64,000 bases of DNA from the NCBI GenBank assembly GCA_028753945.1, contig JAPNXP010000011.1, positions 1,426,001 to 1,490,000 of the forward strand, given 5' to 3'. Below the pieces are notes generated by a model. The model was not told where the DNA came from. It saw only the letters and a program-made list of their open reading frames with translations, and searched no databases. Source of the DNA: Hexactinellida sp. DTS-2022 (Eukaryota; Porifera; Hexactinellida). Made by a program: the position numbers and the translations under genes. Positions 20,446-31,400 of the stretch are shown piece after piece (the first letter of the stretch is position 1; the number at the start of each line of letters is the position of its first letter).

Positions 20446-21525
20446 CATGGCCTACTTAATATACGGCTATATATGTCGCCGAGAAGGCCATAAAACAAAG
20501 AGGCCAGTTTCAAATTTTCAAAATGGAGAATATATCTTTATTCGAATAATTAGCAATGATAGAGCTGAAAAGTGTATTATAACTATATAGGAATATGGTA
20601 TCCAGGTATAAATAGCACCTTCCAGAATTGTGATATGTCATCATCTGATGACGTTATGGTTATTTTGGTTGCGAATTATCTTGTTTTTCTAGCATACTTT
20701 TAACATAGTTAAACGCGTTATAAATGTTCAAAATTGGAACATGGTTATACCCAGAAGTAGTAGAATATAATATATCGAAATTATAAATGGAATGTTGACA
20801 CATTCCTCGGTTGCCATGGAAAATGTATATTTCCTAAAATGTACCATAACTCAAAAACTATTAATGTTATGTAAACTTGGCTGGTACTGATCTATCCGTA
20901 ATTGGTAACTTCCTATTCATCGATAATACATTTTCTATGCCTAACTTCAATAATCTTTGAGATAGTGAGTCATTACCTAATAATGAATTAAGTGTTAATT
21001 ATCTCATTATCTCAAAAATTATTGAAGTTAGGCATAGAAAATGTATTATCGATGAATAGGAAGTTACCAATTACGGATAGATCAGTATCAGCCTAGTTTA
21101 CATAACATTCATAGTTTTTGAGTTATGGTACATTTTAGGAAATATGCATTTTCCATGGCAACCGAGGAATGTGTCAACATTCCATTTATAATTTCGATAT
21201 ATTTATTCCACTACTTCTGGGTATAACCATGTTCCAATTTTGAACATTTATAACGCGTTTAACTATGTTAAAAGTATGCTAGAAAAACAAGATAATTCGC
21301 AACCAAAATAACCATAACGTCATCAGATGATGACATATCACAATTCTGGAGGGTGCTATGTATACCTGGATACCATATTCCTATATAGTTATAATACACT
21401 TTTCAGCTCTATCATTGATAATTATTCGAATAAAGATCAATTCTCCATTTTGAAAATTAGAAACTGGCCTCTTTGTTTTATGGCCTTCTCGGCGACATAT
21501 ATAGCCGTATATTAAGTAGGCCATG
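20446..21525. mobile_element. P-type foldback element (FB2), 1.08 kb
   Basis: Inverted arms of about 520 bp meet near 20970-21000. The ends are CATGGCCTACTTAATATACG and its complement, flanked by GCTAATT on the left and GCTAGTT on the right. The end sequence matches the P element at 53.56-63.36 kb (CATGGCCTACTAAATAACGG on its right end). The inner arm matches FB1, including ATGTTGACACATTCCTCGG and AACGCGTTATAAATGTTCAA. It is non-coding. Confidence 0.8.
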
Positions 21526-21532
21526 GCTAGTT

Positions 21533-21829
21533 CTATTAGTGATTTATTATTAGCATACAGAAATGCATAAGTTTAGATATTTAGATATGCATAGTGTGCA
21601 TATAAATTCCTATTTGAACTAGATAAATACTTTCTCTATTCAGTTTCTACCTTACGGTGGGTAAGGCCGCGAAGCGGCCGTTATTTGTACTACGTAGTTT
21701 CTACTACGAACGAACGAACAAAGGTCGCGAAGCGGCCTTTGTGAGAAAGTGATCCGTCGCGAAGCGACCTAGACCGAAGGGCTCGTATAGTTAAAAAATG
21801 TAGAAATTAAACTATTTATTCTCTAATGG
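21533..21829. repeat. Cluster of three GCGAAGC hairpins
   Basis: GGCCGCGAAGCGGCC (about 21666), GGTCGCGAAGCGGCC (about 21724) and GTCGCGAAGCGAC (about 21758) lie within 100 bp. Each has a GCGAAGC apex, as in the Helitron 3' ends of this window. The cluster is probably the 3' end of a related Helitron, but no clear CTAG end or 5' partner is visible. The stretch before it is AT-rich with no gene. Confidence 0.55.
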
Positions 21830-22480
21830 ATAACAAGGAAGCAATTGCTTTTCTTAAATCGAATTCTTCAATCAGAGAGGCAACAGAGGCATCTATGAAT
21901 AATTTTGAAATTCCTGAGGGCGAATAGCACTCAATTCGGAGAAGGTTTGGTCAACTCAAATTAGATCGCGAAGCTTTTAGGAAAAATAACGATTTACATA
22001 CTTGGGAACCGAACTGTCACAACATACTATAAAGCCAATTGATCAATTAACAAATAAAGGACTCGATAAAAGATTAAAGCTGCTTTTGAATGTATTGGAT
22101 TCATTGCAGATTTAGAGAATGTTGAAGTTAAAACGAAGGACTTCTAGTTCCTCAAGGTTTAATTAAGCTCAAAATACTACGTACTATGTTTGATGGGAAA
22201 TGTCAAGCATCTTCACTGGTGCGGGTGGAGCTCATTGCCAACTTTGTAATGCTAACTTGACAGAATTTAAGGATTTGAAACTTGTAATGGCAGGATTACC
22301 TATGAATAGGGATATCACATCTGAGAAAGAAATTTCGCTTCAGTTGACACAGAAAAATACTTAAAACTTGGTTCCAAAGAAAGATTTGGTTTGACACATG
22401 ACAAGTATCTGATATCACTATCATACCTGCTTCACCGTTGCACACCTACACTTGCATATTTCGCTGGTTTATGCTTCAAG
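21830..22480 (+). pseudogene. RAG1/Transib-like transposase relic, N-terminal and middle parts
   Basis: A start near 21825 reads MDNKEAIAFLKSNSSIREAT, with an in-frame stop after IPEGE. The middle part has the treble GAGGAHCQLCNANLTEF (22218-22268) continuing LVMAGLPMNRDI, a zinc-binding C-x2-C block found in Transib-related transposases. ERFGLTHDKYL and YLLHRCTPTLAYF follow (22365-22470); GLTH plus an H-rich helix occurs before the active-site Glu region in that family. At least three frameshifts and stops are present. The C-terminal catalytic part is at 24.08-24.47 kb, with a MITE and a Helitron between. Confidence 0.7.
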
Positions 22481-22681
22481 TATACCATATACCAGGGATG
22501 GATACAACACAAAATATCGGGGGGTGCAATGCCCAGGGTTGGCTTTAGGAAGCCGTGGGAAGCGCCCGCGGGGCAACTGTGCCAGTTTTTGGACGTTCTT
22601 TTCTAAGAACTGCACTTGAGAAAGAATCCTTCAAGAAAGTTGAAATTAATATACTTCAAAGAAATCTATTCTAAATTCATA

Positions 22682-22872
22682 TACAGTGGAGCCTCCCATA
22701 ACGGACACTCCAAATAGCGGACAACCTCAAAATAACGGACAACCCTCGTGGCACGGATATATTATTTAGCACATTGTCTAATAGAAAAGCAACCTCTAAA
22801 TAGCGGACAAGCTCTAAATAACGGACAACGGTTCCGGTCCCAAGGTATCCGTTGTTCAGAGGCTCTACTGTA
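22682..22872. mobile_element. pogo-type MITE, TIR TACAGTGGAGCCTCCCATAACGG-type
   Basis: Left end TACAGTGGAGCCTCCCATAA and inverted right end TCAGAGGCTCTACTGTA. The interior is a string of AATAGCGGACAACCTC phrases in one orientation. It interrupts the RAG1-like transposase relic. Related but distinct MITEs share the CAGT-(G/A)-x-ACCTC start in several places in the window. Confidence 0.75.
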
Positions 22873-22882
22873 TAACTATAAA

Positions 22883-23564
22883 CTAGCGGGCTACGCTTGC
22901 TCGGTCGCTTCGCGGGTGAACACAAGAACACATCAACCGCGAAGCGGTTGGTGTGTGGTTTAGACACTTCTAACAATGATTGTAAAGCGTAAATAGGCCT
23001 AAATAGTCAATTTTTAACAATGTGAAATTTTAGTGATTACGTCATCATGCGATAATGAGTAAGCATATTGGCAATCATTTATGTACAAGTTCTATTAAAT
23101 ATTCATATTTTCATCTCTTAGACTTAGACGGTGCGAATTATGTGAAATTAAATGAATTTTCAGGGTTCTCTAAATGTGACAATGACGTCATAACTTGTCG
23201 ATGTGTGAGAAATTTTGAGTGGAAACCTCAACTTGTTGGCGGGTACAAAAAGTTACCACTATACGTCAAAAATCACATTTGGAAACCGTCCAGTTTCTTC
23301 AATCAACTCGGAACATACAAACAAATATATATAGATATTTATATACACATACACACATCCAGAAAGTGTATTTTATTACACGATTTAGGGACATATTTTA
23401 AAAGTTTAGCTTTTTTTACAACACAATTTAGATTAAAAAAAAGCTCGATTCCCTATAAGGAAATTCACCATAAAAGTGTGTTTTATGGAGTATTTTCCAA
23501 TATTAAGGGACATGTTCTGGACACATACACACATACACATAGGTTTGTGTTTTAATAGTATAGA
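22883..23564 (-). mobile_element. Non-autonomous Helitron, complete ends
   Basis: On the minus strand it starts TCTATACTATTAAAACACAA (ending at 23564) and finishes with the hairpin AACCGCGAAGCGGTTGG, two more GCGAAGC-type hairpins and CTAG at 22883-22886. It is flanked by A and T, the Helitron insertion rule. A TG/CA-rich tract near 23335-23545 lies behind the 5' end. There is no Rep/helicase coding. It interrupts the RAG1-like gene. Confidence 0.85.
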
Positions 23565-24075
23565 TTAATAATTAATAAATTAATTAAACTATCCATTAAC
23601 CAACAATCACAATGAATCAACATTTAACGATTTTTTCCTGATATTATAGATACAACGTTCCCAAAAGTATTCATTCACAGAGAAGATAGGGAAGAGAACT
23701 CATATATATATTCCTCTCAACAAATCTCGGAAAATGTGCCATTCCCTAGATAACATATTAACATATTCTTAGGGGGGATTCGCACTCCTCCTGAGCCATT
23801 TTGTGGGGGTCCGACCCCCCTGAACCTCCCGGTGGATCCATACCTGCCATATACGATCTGGAAAATTTAAATGGTCATCGATTTCTAGATTAATAATTGA
23901 ATCAATGAAGTTCACAAGGGAATTTTTGTTTGATAAGACAAGTTTTAAGATCAACCAGCCATGTTCTGATGGAGGGACTTCAACCGGAAATATCGCGAGG
24001 GAATGATTTCTGAATATAAGAATAATTTCATTTCATGGCCATTGGGTGTTCTCTACCATGATTCCCGATAACTTG
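23565..24075. other. Spacer between the RAG1-like fragments
   Basis: AT-rich. A GC-rich patch at 23770-23850 (TTAGGGGGGATTCGCACTCC, GGGGGTCCGACCCCCC) resembles a decayed hAT-type end. The transposase part that should link the two coding segments is not recognisable. Confidence 0.4.
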
Positions 24076-24079
24076 AGAG

Positions 24080-24465
24080 ATGACTTATGCACTTTACACA
24101 CTAACCTGTTTGTATTACTTAGGATATTTAACTATTAACAAGGCAGTCCAAACAGACAAATTGGATACACTTTGTAAAGACACATATGAACTAATACTTA
24201 TCGTTTTCCATGGGAAAATATCACTCCATCTCTCCATAGCCTACTTGCTCACTCAGTGGAATTAATTCGCGATTGTAATGACGGCTATAGATTGAAGAAT
24301 TTTTCAGAGGAGGCAGTGGAGGCTAGCAATGAATTAATAAGAAGATATCGCGAACATCTGGCCAGAAAAACTTACTTTACAGACAATGCTCGAAGTATAT
24401 TCGTCAGGCTCCTTAGTCAGAGTGATCCTGTGTTAACTACATACAGACGATCTATTCGATGTTAA
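24080..24465 (+). pseudogene. RAG1/Transib-like transposase relic, catalytic C terminus
   Basis: In one frame 24202-24450 reads PWENITPSLHSLLAHSVELI, then DCNDGYRLKNF, then SEEAVEASNELIRRYREHL and ARKTYFTDNARSIFVRLLSQ, then SDPVL. This matches RAG1 and Transib around the third catalytic residue: RAG1 has SPTLHKVLAH, then SEGNESGNKLFRRFRK. The Glu at 24319-24321 corresponds to the RAG1 active-site Glu. The open frame upstream (24080-24265) carries TDKLDTLCKDTYELI in a neighbouring frame, so a frameshift lies near 24200. Identity as a RAG1-like transposase is well supported; whether it is Transib or another RAG-related family is not settled. Confidence 0.8.
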
Positions 24466-24509
24466 GATTGTGGGAAAATTGGGCACAGATGTAGGTTTAA
24501 TTGTTGCAA

Positions 24510-24605
24510 GGCTGGATTCGGTAAACGGCTCACCGGTTAACCGTTGCTGACATCGGTTAACGTTTGGGGGATTTATTAACCAGTTAGCCGGTAGAGTTAT
24601 AGGGA
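24510..24605. repeat. CGGTTAACCG-rich element end
   Basis: Phrases CACCGGTTAACCGTTG, ATCGGTTAACG and AACCAGTTAGCCGGT cluster here. A similar cluster (GGGCGGTTAACTGGTTATCC, GATCGGTTAAAC) is at 33090-33160, on the other side of the tandem array. Such phrases are typical of hAT MITE ends. Whether the two clusters are ends of one element cannot be settled by eye. Confidence 0.4.
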
Positions 24606-24794
24606 CATTAATGTATAAAGTATTAAAAAATTTGAATTTTATTAGAATACCTGAATATGTAGTCTAAATCCATTTCTCACAACACTTAATAAATTTTCTA
24701 AGACAACATTGATTTAAAATTACCTAAAGCACGAAATGTATCAGTTAATATACTTATGCGGTTATACTTAATACAGCTGAGTCTTATTTTGTAG

Positions 24795-24948
24795 TACACA
24801 CTGTTCTCTCTAATAGTCCACCAGTGGGAAATTGGCCCAAAGTGGACTATTAGAGAAAATGGACTATTACAGATATATAAATAGTTGATTTGGACAAGTA
24901 AATAAGTGAACTAATTGAAAAGTGGACAATTAGAGAGAACAGACTGTA
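24795..24948. mobile_element. TA-type MITE, TIR CTGTTCTCTCTAAT
   Basis: Left end TACACACTGTTCTCTCTAAT and inverted right end ATTAGAGAGAACAGACTGTA. The interior repeats GTGGACTATTAGAGA-like phrases. No coding. It lies immediately before the small-hairpin array. Confidence 0.75.
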
Positions 24949-24954
24949 TAATAA

Positions 24955-25428
24955 ATTTTTACTGTACCGACTATACTTTAGTAAAGTGGCCCAGTATTGG
25001 ATTCACTGCCTTTATATTTATTATTTTTACTGTGCCGACTATACTATAGTATAGTGGCCCAGTATAGGAATCACTGCCTTTATTATTACTGTGCCGACTA
25101 TACTATAGTATAGTGGCCCAGTTCTAATCTCACTGCCTTTATTACTGTGCCGACTATACTATAGTTAGTGGCCCAGTATTAGAATCACTGCCTTTATTAT
25201 TACTGTGCCGACTATACTATAGTATAGTGGCCCAGCATTGGAATCACTGCCTTTATTATTATTTTTATTATTTTATTTTTACTGTGCCGACTATACTATA
25301 GTATAGTGGCCCAGTATTGGAATCACTGCCTTTATTATTTTTATTATTACTGTGCCGACTATACTATAGTATAGTGGCCCAGTATTGGAATCACTGCCTT
25401 TATTATTATTATTATTTTTATTATTTTT
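24955..25428 (+). repeat. Array of 35-nt palindromes spaced by ATT-rich tracts
   Basis: About eight copies of ACTGTGCCGACTATACTATA continuing GTATAGTGGCCCAGT, each an almost perfect palindrome centred on TATACTATAGTATA. Each is followed by GGAATCACTGCCTTTATT and a variable ATT tract, giving a period of roughly 55-75 bp. The array leads directly into the first unit of the large tandem repeat. Single or triple copies of the same block lie at 7.02, 36.66-36.84, 39.24-39.41 and 60.20 kb, in matching orientation relative to the larger units. Confidence 0.85.
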
Positions 25429-28400
25429 TCTCCGTAGACGGTGCCCTGGCCAGAGCTTTATAGTTGATGGGCTGAAACTTGGCATGTAGGTTCGGAGTCG
25501 ACGTCTAATTTGCACCTGGGGTTACGATTTTTGATTAACAAATTTTGGACACATCTTTAACACCTTTCAAAATTTGTCTGGTCCATAACTCAACATATGT
25601 TTTTATAAACCCCAAAATTTTATTTCATATTTGGATTCACCATAAAATTCTGCGTCTGATGGGAGAAGAAATTTTTCAATAAAGGGTTTAATTTCTGCCA
25701 TAAATGGGAGTTGAAATTCCTTTGTTTACTCAACACTTCAATTTCAATAAAACTGTGAAATCTAATTCCATTGTTTCCAACTTGTAATAATTATATTGAT
25801 TTTACTTGTTAAATCTTTCACTACTGTTTCAACTTGCGATAATTAAATTGATTCAACTTATAAATTCCAGCTGGCTTCTATTTAATTGTAGTATTACTAT
25901 ACAATGGATTAAATAAAATATAATAATATAAGGAATTTGTTGACTAAACTCAAATCACCGTGGATAACATTGCTAAAATAAATACCTAATAATATAATTT
26001 ATTATCAATACATAATGAATGAATGGCATTAAACTCAAGATGGTTTATGATAGAAACAAACTTAAAATTTATCTACCGTTCCTTTGACAACAATCAATTT
26101 ACAAATGGTTCTTCACACCTTGGGAGTTGATGACTTGGCGAAAAAAATCCAAAATTGCAGCCTGTGCCGACAGCATGTTCCTTTGGAGGCACTATCAATA
26201 AAACACCACCAAAATATAGTGCCACCAAAGGAACATGCGTCGGCACAGCTGCAATTTTGGATTTTTTTTTTTTTCTCCGTAGACGGTGCCCTGGCCAGAG
26301 CGTAATTGTTGATGGGCTGAAACTTGGCATGTAGGTGCGATGGGACCGTCTAATTTGCACCTGGGGTTACGATTTTTCGTTAAGAAATTTTTGACACATC
26401 TTTAACACCTTTAAAAATTTGTCTGGTGGATAACTCAAAATATGTTTTACTAAACCCCCAAATTTTATTTCATATTTGGATTCGCCATAAAATTCTGCGT
26501 CTGATGGGAGAATAAATTTTCCCATAAAGGGGTCAATTTCTTCCATAAATGGGGGTTGAAATTTCTTTGTTTACTCACACTTCAATTTCAGTAAAGTGTT
26601 AAATCTAATTCTATTGTTTCAACTTGTAATAATTATATTGATTTAACTTTTTAAATCCTACTCTAGTGATTCAACTTGCGATAATTATATTGATTTAACT
26701 TATAAATTCCAGCTGGCTTCTATTTAATTCTAGCATTACTATACAATGGATTAGATTAAATTAATTTATATAAGGAATTTGTTGACTTTACTCAACTCAC
26801 CGTGGATAACATTGCTAAAATAAATAACTAATAATTTAATTTATTATCAATAAGTAATGAATGGCATTAAACTAAAGATGGTTTATGATAGAACCGTTAA
26901 CATTTTACATTCCACAACAACGACAGATAAAGTGATTATATTTATTTCGCGAGAATATTCTTGCACAATTAATGTACTGACGTAATTTATTATAATTAAT
27001 TCCTTTTGTATTTAACTTATAGACGGTTCCAATTGGATTATTGGGGTTATCGAGTGCGCTTAATTCAAATATGATAGTGAAATTCGATTTAAATTAATAA
27101 TAAGTGCAAATAATTGAACTTTATTTATTTTGCTGTACATAATAATGATGTTAAATTATTAATTTATTAATTAAATATTTATACTAATTAGCTAAATTTC
27201 ATTAATCTCAGAGATGATACAAGATAGAAACAAACTTTCAATTTATCAATTGGTCCTTATGCCACGTACCACCTATACAAGTGAGTCTTGACACCTTGAG
27301 GTGATGATGACATCGTCAAAAAAATGTATTTTTACAATTTTGTGAATTCTATATTTAAAATGGGTTATTTGAAGTTGGGTGAAGACCCAACACTCACATA
27401 AAAAATGCTGAGTCATCAGCTATTATATTCTACTCAAACTTGAATATCTCTAAAATGAAGTGAACTAAATGGAAACTTCCGCCACTCTAAGGGTCGATGC
27501 CTTCTGTAACACCTTTTGATATATTTTAACACCTTCATAGTGATGATGACATGGCAAAAAAAAATCCAAAATTGCAGCTGTGCTGACAGCATGTCCCATT
27601 GGAGGCACTATCAATAAACCACCACCAAAATATAGTGCCACCAAAGGAACATGCGTCGGCACAGCTGCAAATTTGGATTTTTATTTTTTATTTTTTTTCT
27701 CCGTAGACGGTGCCCTGGCCTGAGCTTTATAGTTGATGGGCTGAAACTTGGCATGTAGGTGCGATGGGACCGTCTAATTTGCACCTGGGGTTACGATTTT
27801 TGATTAACCAATTTTTGACACATCTTTAACACCTTTAAAATTTGTCTGGTCCATAACTCAAAAATTATTTTACTAAACCCCCAAATTTTATTCCACATTT
27901 GGATTCACCATAAAATTCTGCGTCTGATGGGAGAAGAAAACTTTCAATAAAGAGTTTTATTTCTGCCATTAATGGGGGTTGAAATTTCTTTGTTTACTCA
28001 CACTTCAATTTCAGTAAAACTGTGAAATCTAATTCCATTGTTTCAACTTGTAATAATTATATTGATTTAACTTGTTAAATCCTACTCTAGTGATTCAACT
28101 TGCGATAATTATATTGATTTAACTTATAAATTCCAGCTGGCTTCTATTTAATTGTAGTATAACTATACAATGGATTAAATAAAATATTATAATATAAGGA
28201 ATTTGTTGACTTAATTCAACTTAACCGTGGATAACATTGCTAAAATAAATAACTAAAAATAATATAATTTATTATCAATACATAATGAATGAATGGCTTT
28301 AAACTCAAGATGGTTTATGATAGAACCGTAAGATTTTACATTCCACAACAACGACAGATTAAGTGAATATATATATTTCGGCGAGAATATTCTTGCACAA

Positions 28401-31400
28401 TTAATGTACTGACGTAATTAATTCTAATTAATTCGCTCTGTGTTTAACGTATAGAGACGGTTCTAAATAGATTATTGGGGTTATCGAGTTCGCTGAATTC
28501 AAATATGATAATGAAATTCAATTTAAATTAATAATTATTGCAAATAATTGAACTTAATTTATTTTGATGTACATAATTTTGGTGTTAAATTATTAATAGA
28601 TTAATTAAATTTTTATACTAATTAGCCAAATTTCATTAATCTCAGAGATGATACAAGATAGAAACAAACTTTCAATTTATCAATTGGTCCTTATGCCAGG
28701 TACCACCTATACGAGTGGGTCTTGACACCTTAAGGTGATGATGACATCGTTAAAAAAATGTATTTTTACAATTTTTTTAATTCGACATTTAAAATGGGTT
28801 AGTTGGTGTTGGGTAATGAACCAACACTCACATAAAAAATGCAGACTCATCACTTATTATATTCTACTGAAACTTGAATATCTTTGAAACGAAGTGAGCA
28901 AAATGGAAACTTCCACGACTCGAAGGCTCGTTGCCTTCTGAAACACCTTTCTGAAATAATTTAACACCTTCATAATGATGATGACATGGCGGAAAAAAAA
29001 ATCCAAAATTGCAGCCTGCGCCGACAGCATGTTCCTATGGAGGCACTGTCAATAAACCACCACCAAAATATAGTGCCACCAAAGGAACATGCATCGGCAC
29101 AGGCTGCAATTTTGGATTTTTTTTCTCCGTAGACGGTGCCCTGGCCTGAGCTTTATAGTTGATGGGCAGAAACTTGGCATGTAGGTGCGATGGGACCGTC
29201 TAATTTGCACCTGGGGTTACGATTTTTGATTAACAAATTTATGACACATCTTTAACACCTTTCAAAATTTGTCTGGTCCATAACACAAAATATGTTTTAC
29301 TAAACCCCAAAATTTTATTTCACATTTGGATTCACCATAAAATTTTGCGTCTGATGGGAGAAGAAAACTTTCAATAGAGAGTTTTATTTCTGCCATAAAT
29401 GGGGGTTGAAATTTCTTTGTTTACTCACACTTCAGTTTCAGTATAACTGTTAAATCTAATTCCATTGTTTCAACTTGTAATAATTATATTGATTTAACTT
29501 GTTAAATCCTACTCTATTGATTCAACTTGCGATAATTAAATTGATTTAACTTATAAATTGCAGCTGGCTTCTATTTAATTTACCATACAATGGATTAAAT
29601 TAAATAACATAATATAAGGAATTTGTTGACTTAATTCAACTCAACCGTGGATAACAATGCTAATATAAATAACTAATAATATAATTTATTATCAATACAT
29701 AATGAATGAATGGCATCAAACTCAAGATGGTTTAAGATAGAAACAAACTTCAAATTTATCTACCGTTCCTTGTGACTCGGACCAATTAACAAATGCTTCT
29801 TCACAACTTGGGCGTTGATGACTTGGCGAAAAAAAATCCAAAATTGCAGCCTGCGCCGACAGCATGTTCCTTTGGAGGCACTATCAATAAACAACCAACA
29901 AAATATAGTGCCACCAAAGGAACATGCGTCGGCACAGGGTGCAATTTTGGATTTTTATTTTTTCTCCGTAGCAGGTGCCCTGGCCACACCTAGATACATG
30001 GAGGGCTGAAACTTGGCATGTAGGTGCGTATGGACCGTCTAATTTGCACCTGGGGTTACGATTTATGATTAACGAATTTTTGACACATCTTTAACACCTT
30101 TCAAAATTTGTCTGGTCCATAACTCAAAATATGTTTTACTAAACCCCCAAATTTTTTTTCACATTTGGATTCACCATAAAATTCTGCGTCTGATGGGAGA
30201 AGAATATTTTCAAAAATATGCTTAATTTCTGACATAAATGGGGTTTGAAATTTCTTTGTTTACTCACACTTCAATTTCAGTAAAAGTGTTAAATCTAATT
30301 CTATTGTTTCAACTTGTAATAATTATATTGATTTAACTTGTTAAATCTTACTCTATTGTTTCAACTTGAGATAAATATATTGATTCAACTTATAAATTCC
30401 AGCTGGCTTCTATTTAATTGTAGTATTACTATACAATGGATTAAATAAAATATAATGATATAAGGAATTTGTTGACTAAACTCAAATCCTGTGGATAACA
30501 TTGCTAAAATAAATAACTAATAATTTAATTTATTATCAATAAGTAATGAATGAATGGCATTAAACTAAAGATGGTTTATGATAGAACCGTTAAGATTTTA
30601 CATACCACAACAACGACAGATTAAGTGATTATATTTATTTCGGCGAGACTATTCTTGCACAATTAATGTACTGACATATTTAATTATAATTAATTCGCTC
30701 TGTGTTTACCGTATAGAGATGGTTCCAAATAGATTATTGGGGTTATCGAGTGCGTGGAATACAAATATTATAGTGAAATTCAATTTAAATTAATAATAAT
30801 TGCAAATAATTGAACTTAATTTATTTTGCTGTATATAATAATGGTGTTAAATAATTAATAAATTAATTAAATATTTATACTAATTAGCTAAATTTCATTA
30901 ATCTCAGAGATGATACAAGATAGAAACAAACTTTCAATTTATCAATTGGTCCTTATGCCAGGTACCACCTAAACAAGTGGGTCTTGACACCTTGAGGTGA
31001 TGATGACATCGTTAAAAAAATGTATTTTTACAATTTTTTTAATTCGACATTTAAAATGGGTTAGTTGGTGTTGGGTGATGACCCAACACTCACATAAAAA
31101 ATGCAGACTCATCACTTATTATATTCTACTGAAACTTGAATATCTTTGAAACGAAGTGAGCAAAATGGAAACTTCCACGACTCGAAGGCTCGTTGCCTTC
31201 TGAAACACCTTTCTGAAATAATTTAACACCTTCATAGTGATGATGACATGGCGGAAAAAAAATCCAAAATTGCAGCATACGCCGACAGCATGTTCCTATG
31301 GAGGCACTATCAATAAACCACCACCAAAATATAGTGCCACCAAAGGAACATGCGTCGGCACAGGCTGCAATTTTGGATTTTTATTATTATTATTATTTTT

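Noticed and set aside
24955-25428. CRISPR-like array (regular repeats with spacers)
   Set aside because: The repeats are full palindromes and the spacers are low-complexity ATT tracts, not unique sequence; the genome is eukaryotic.
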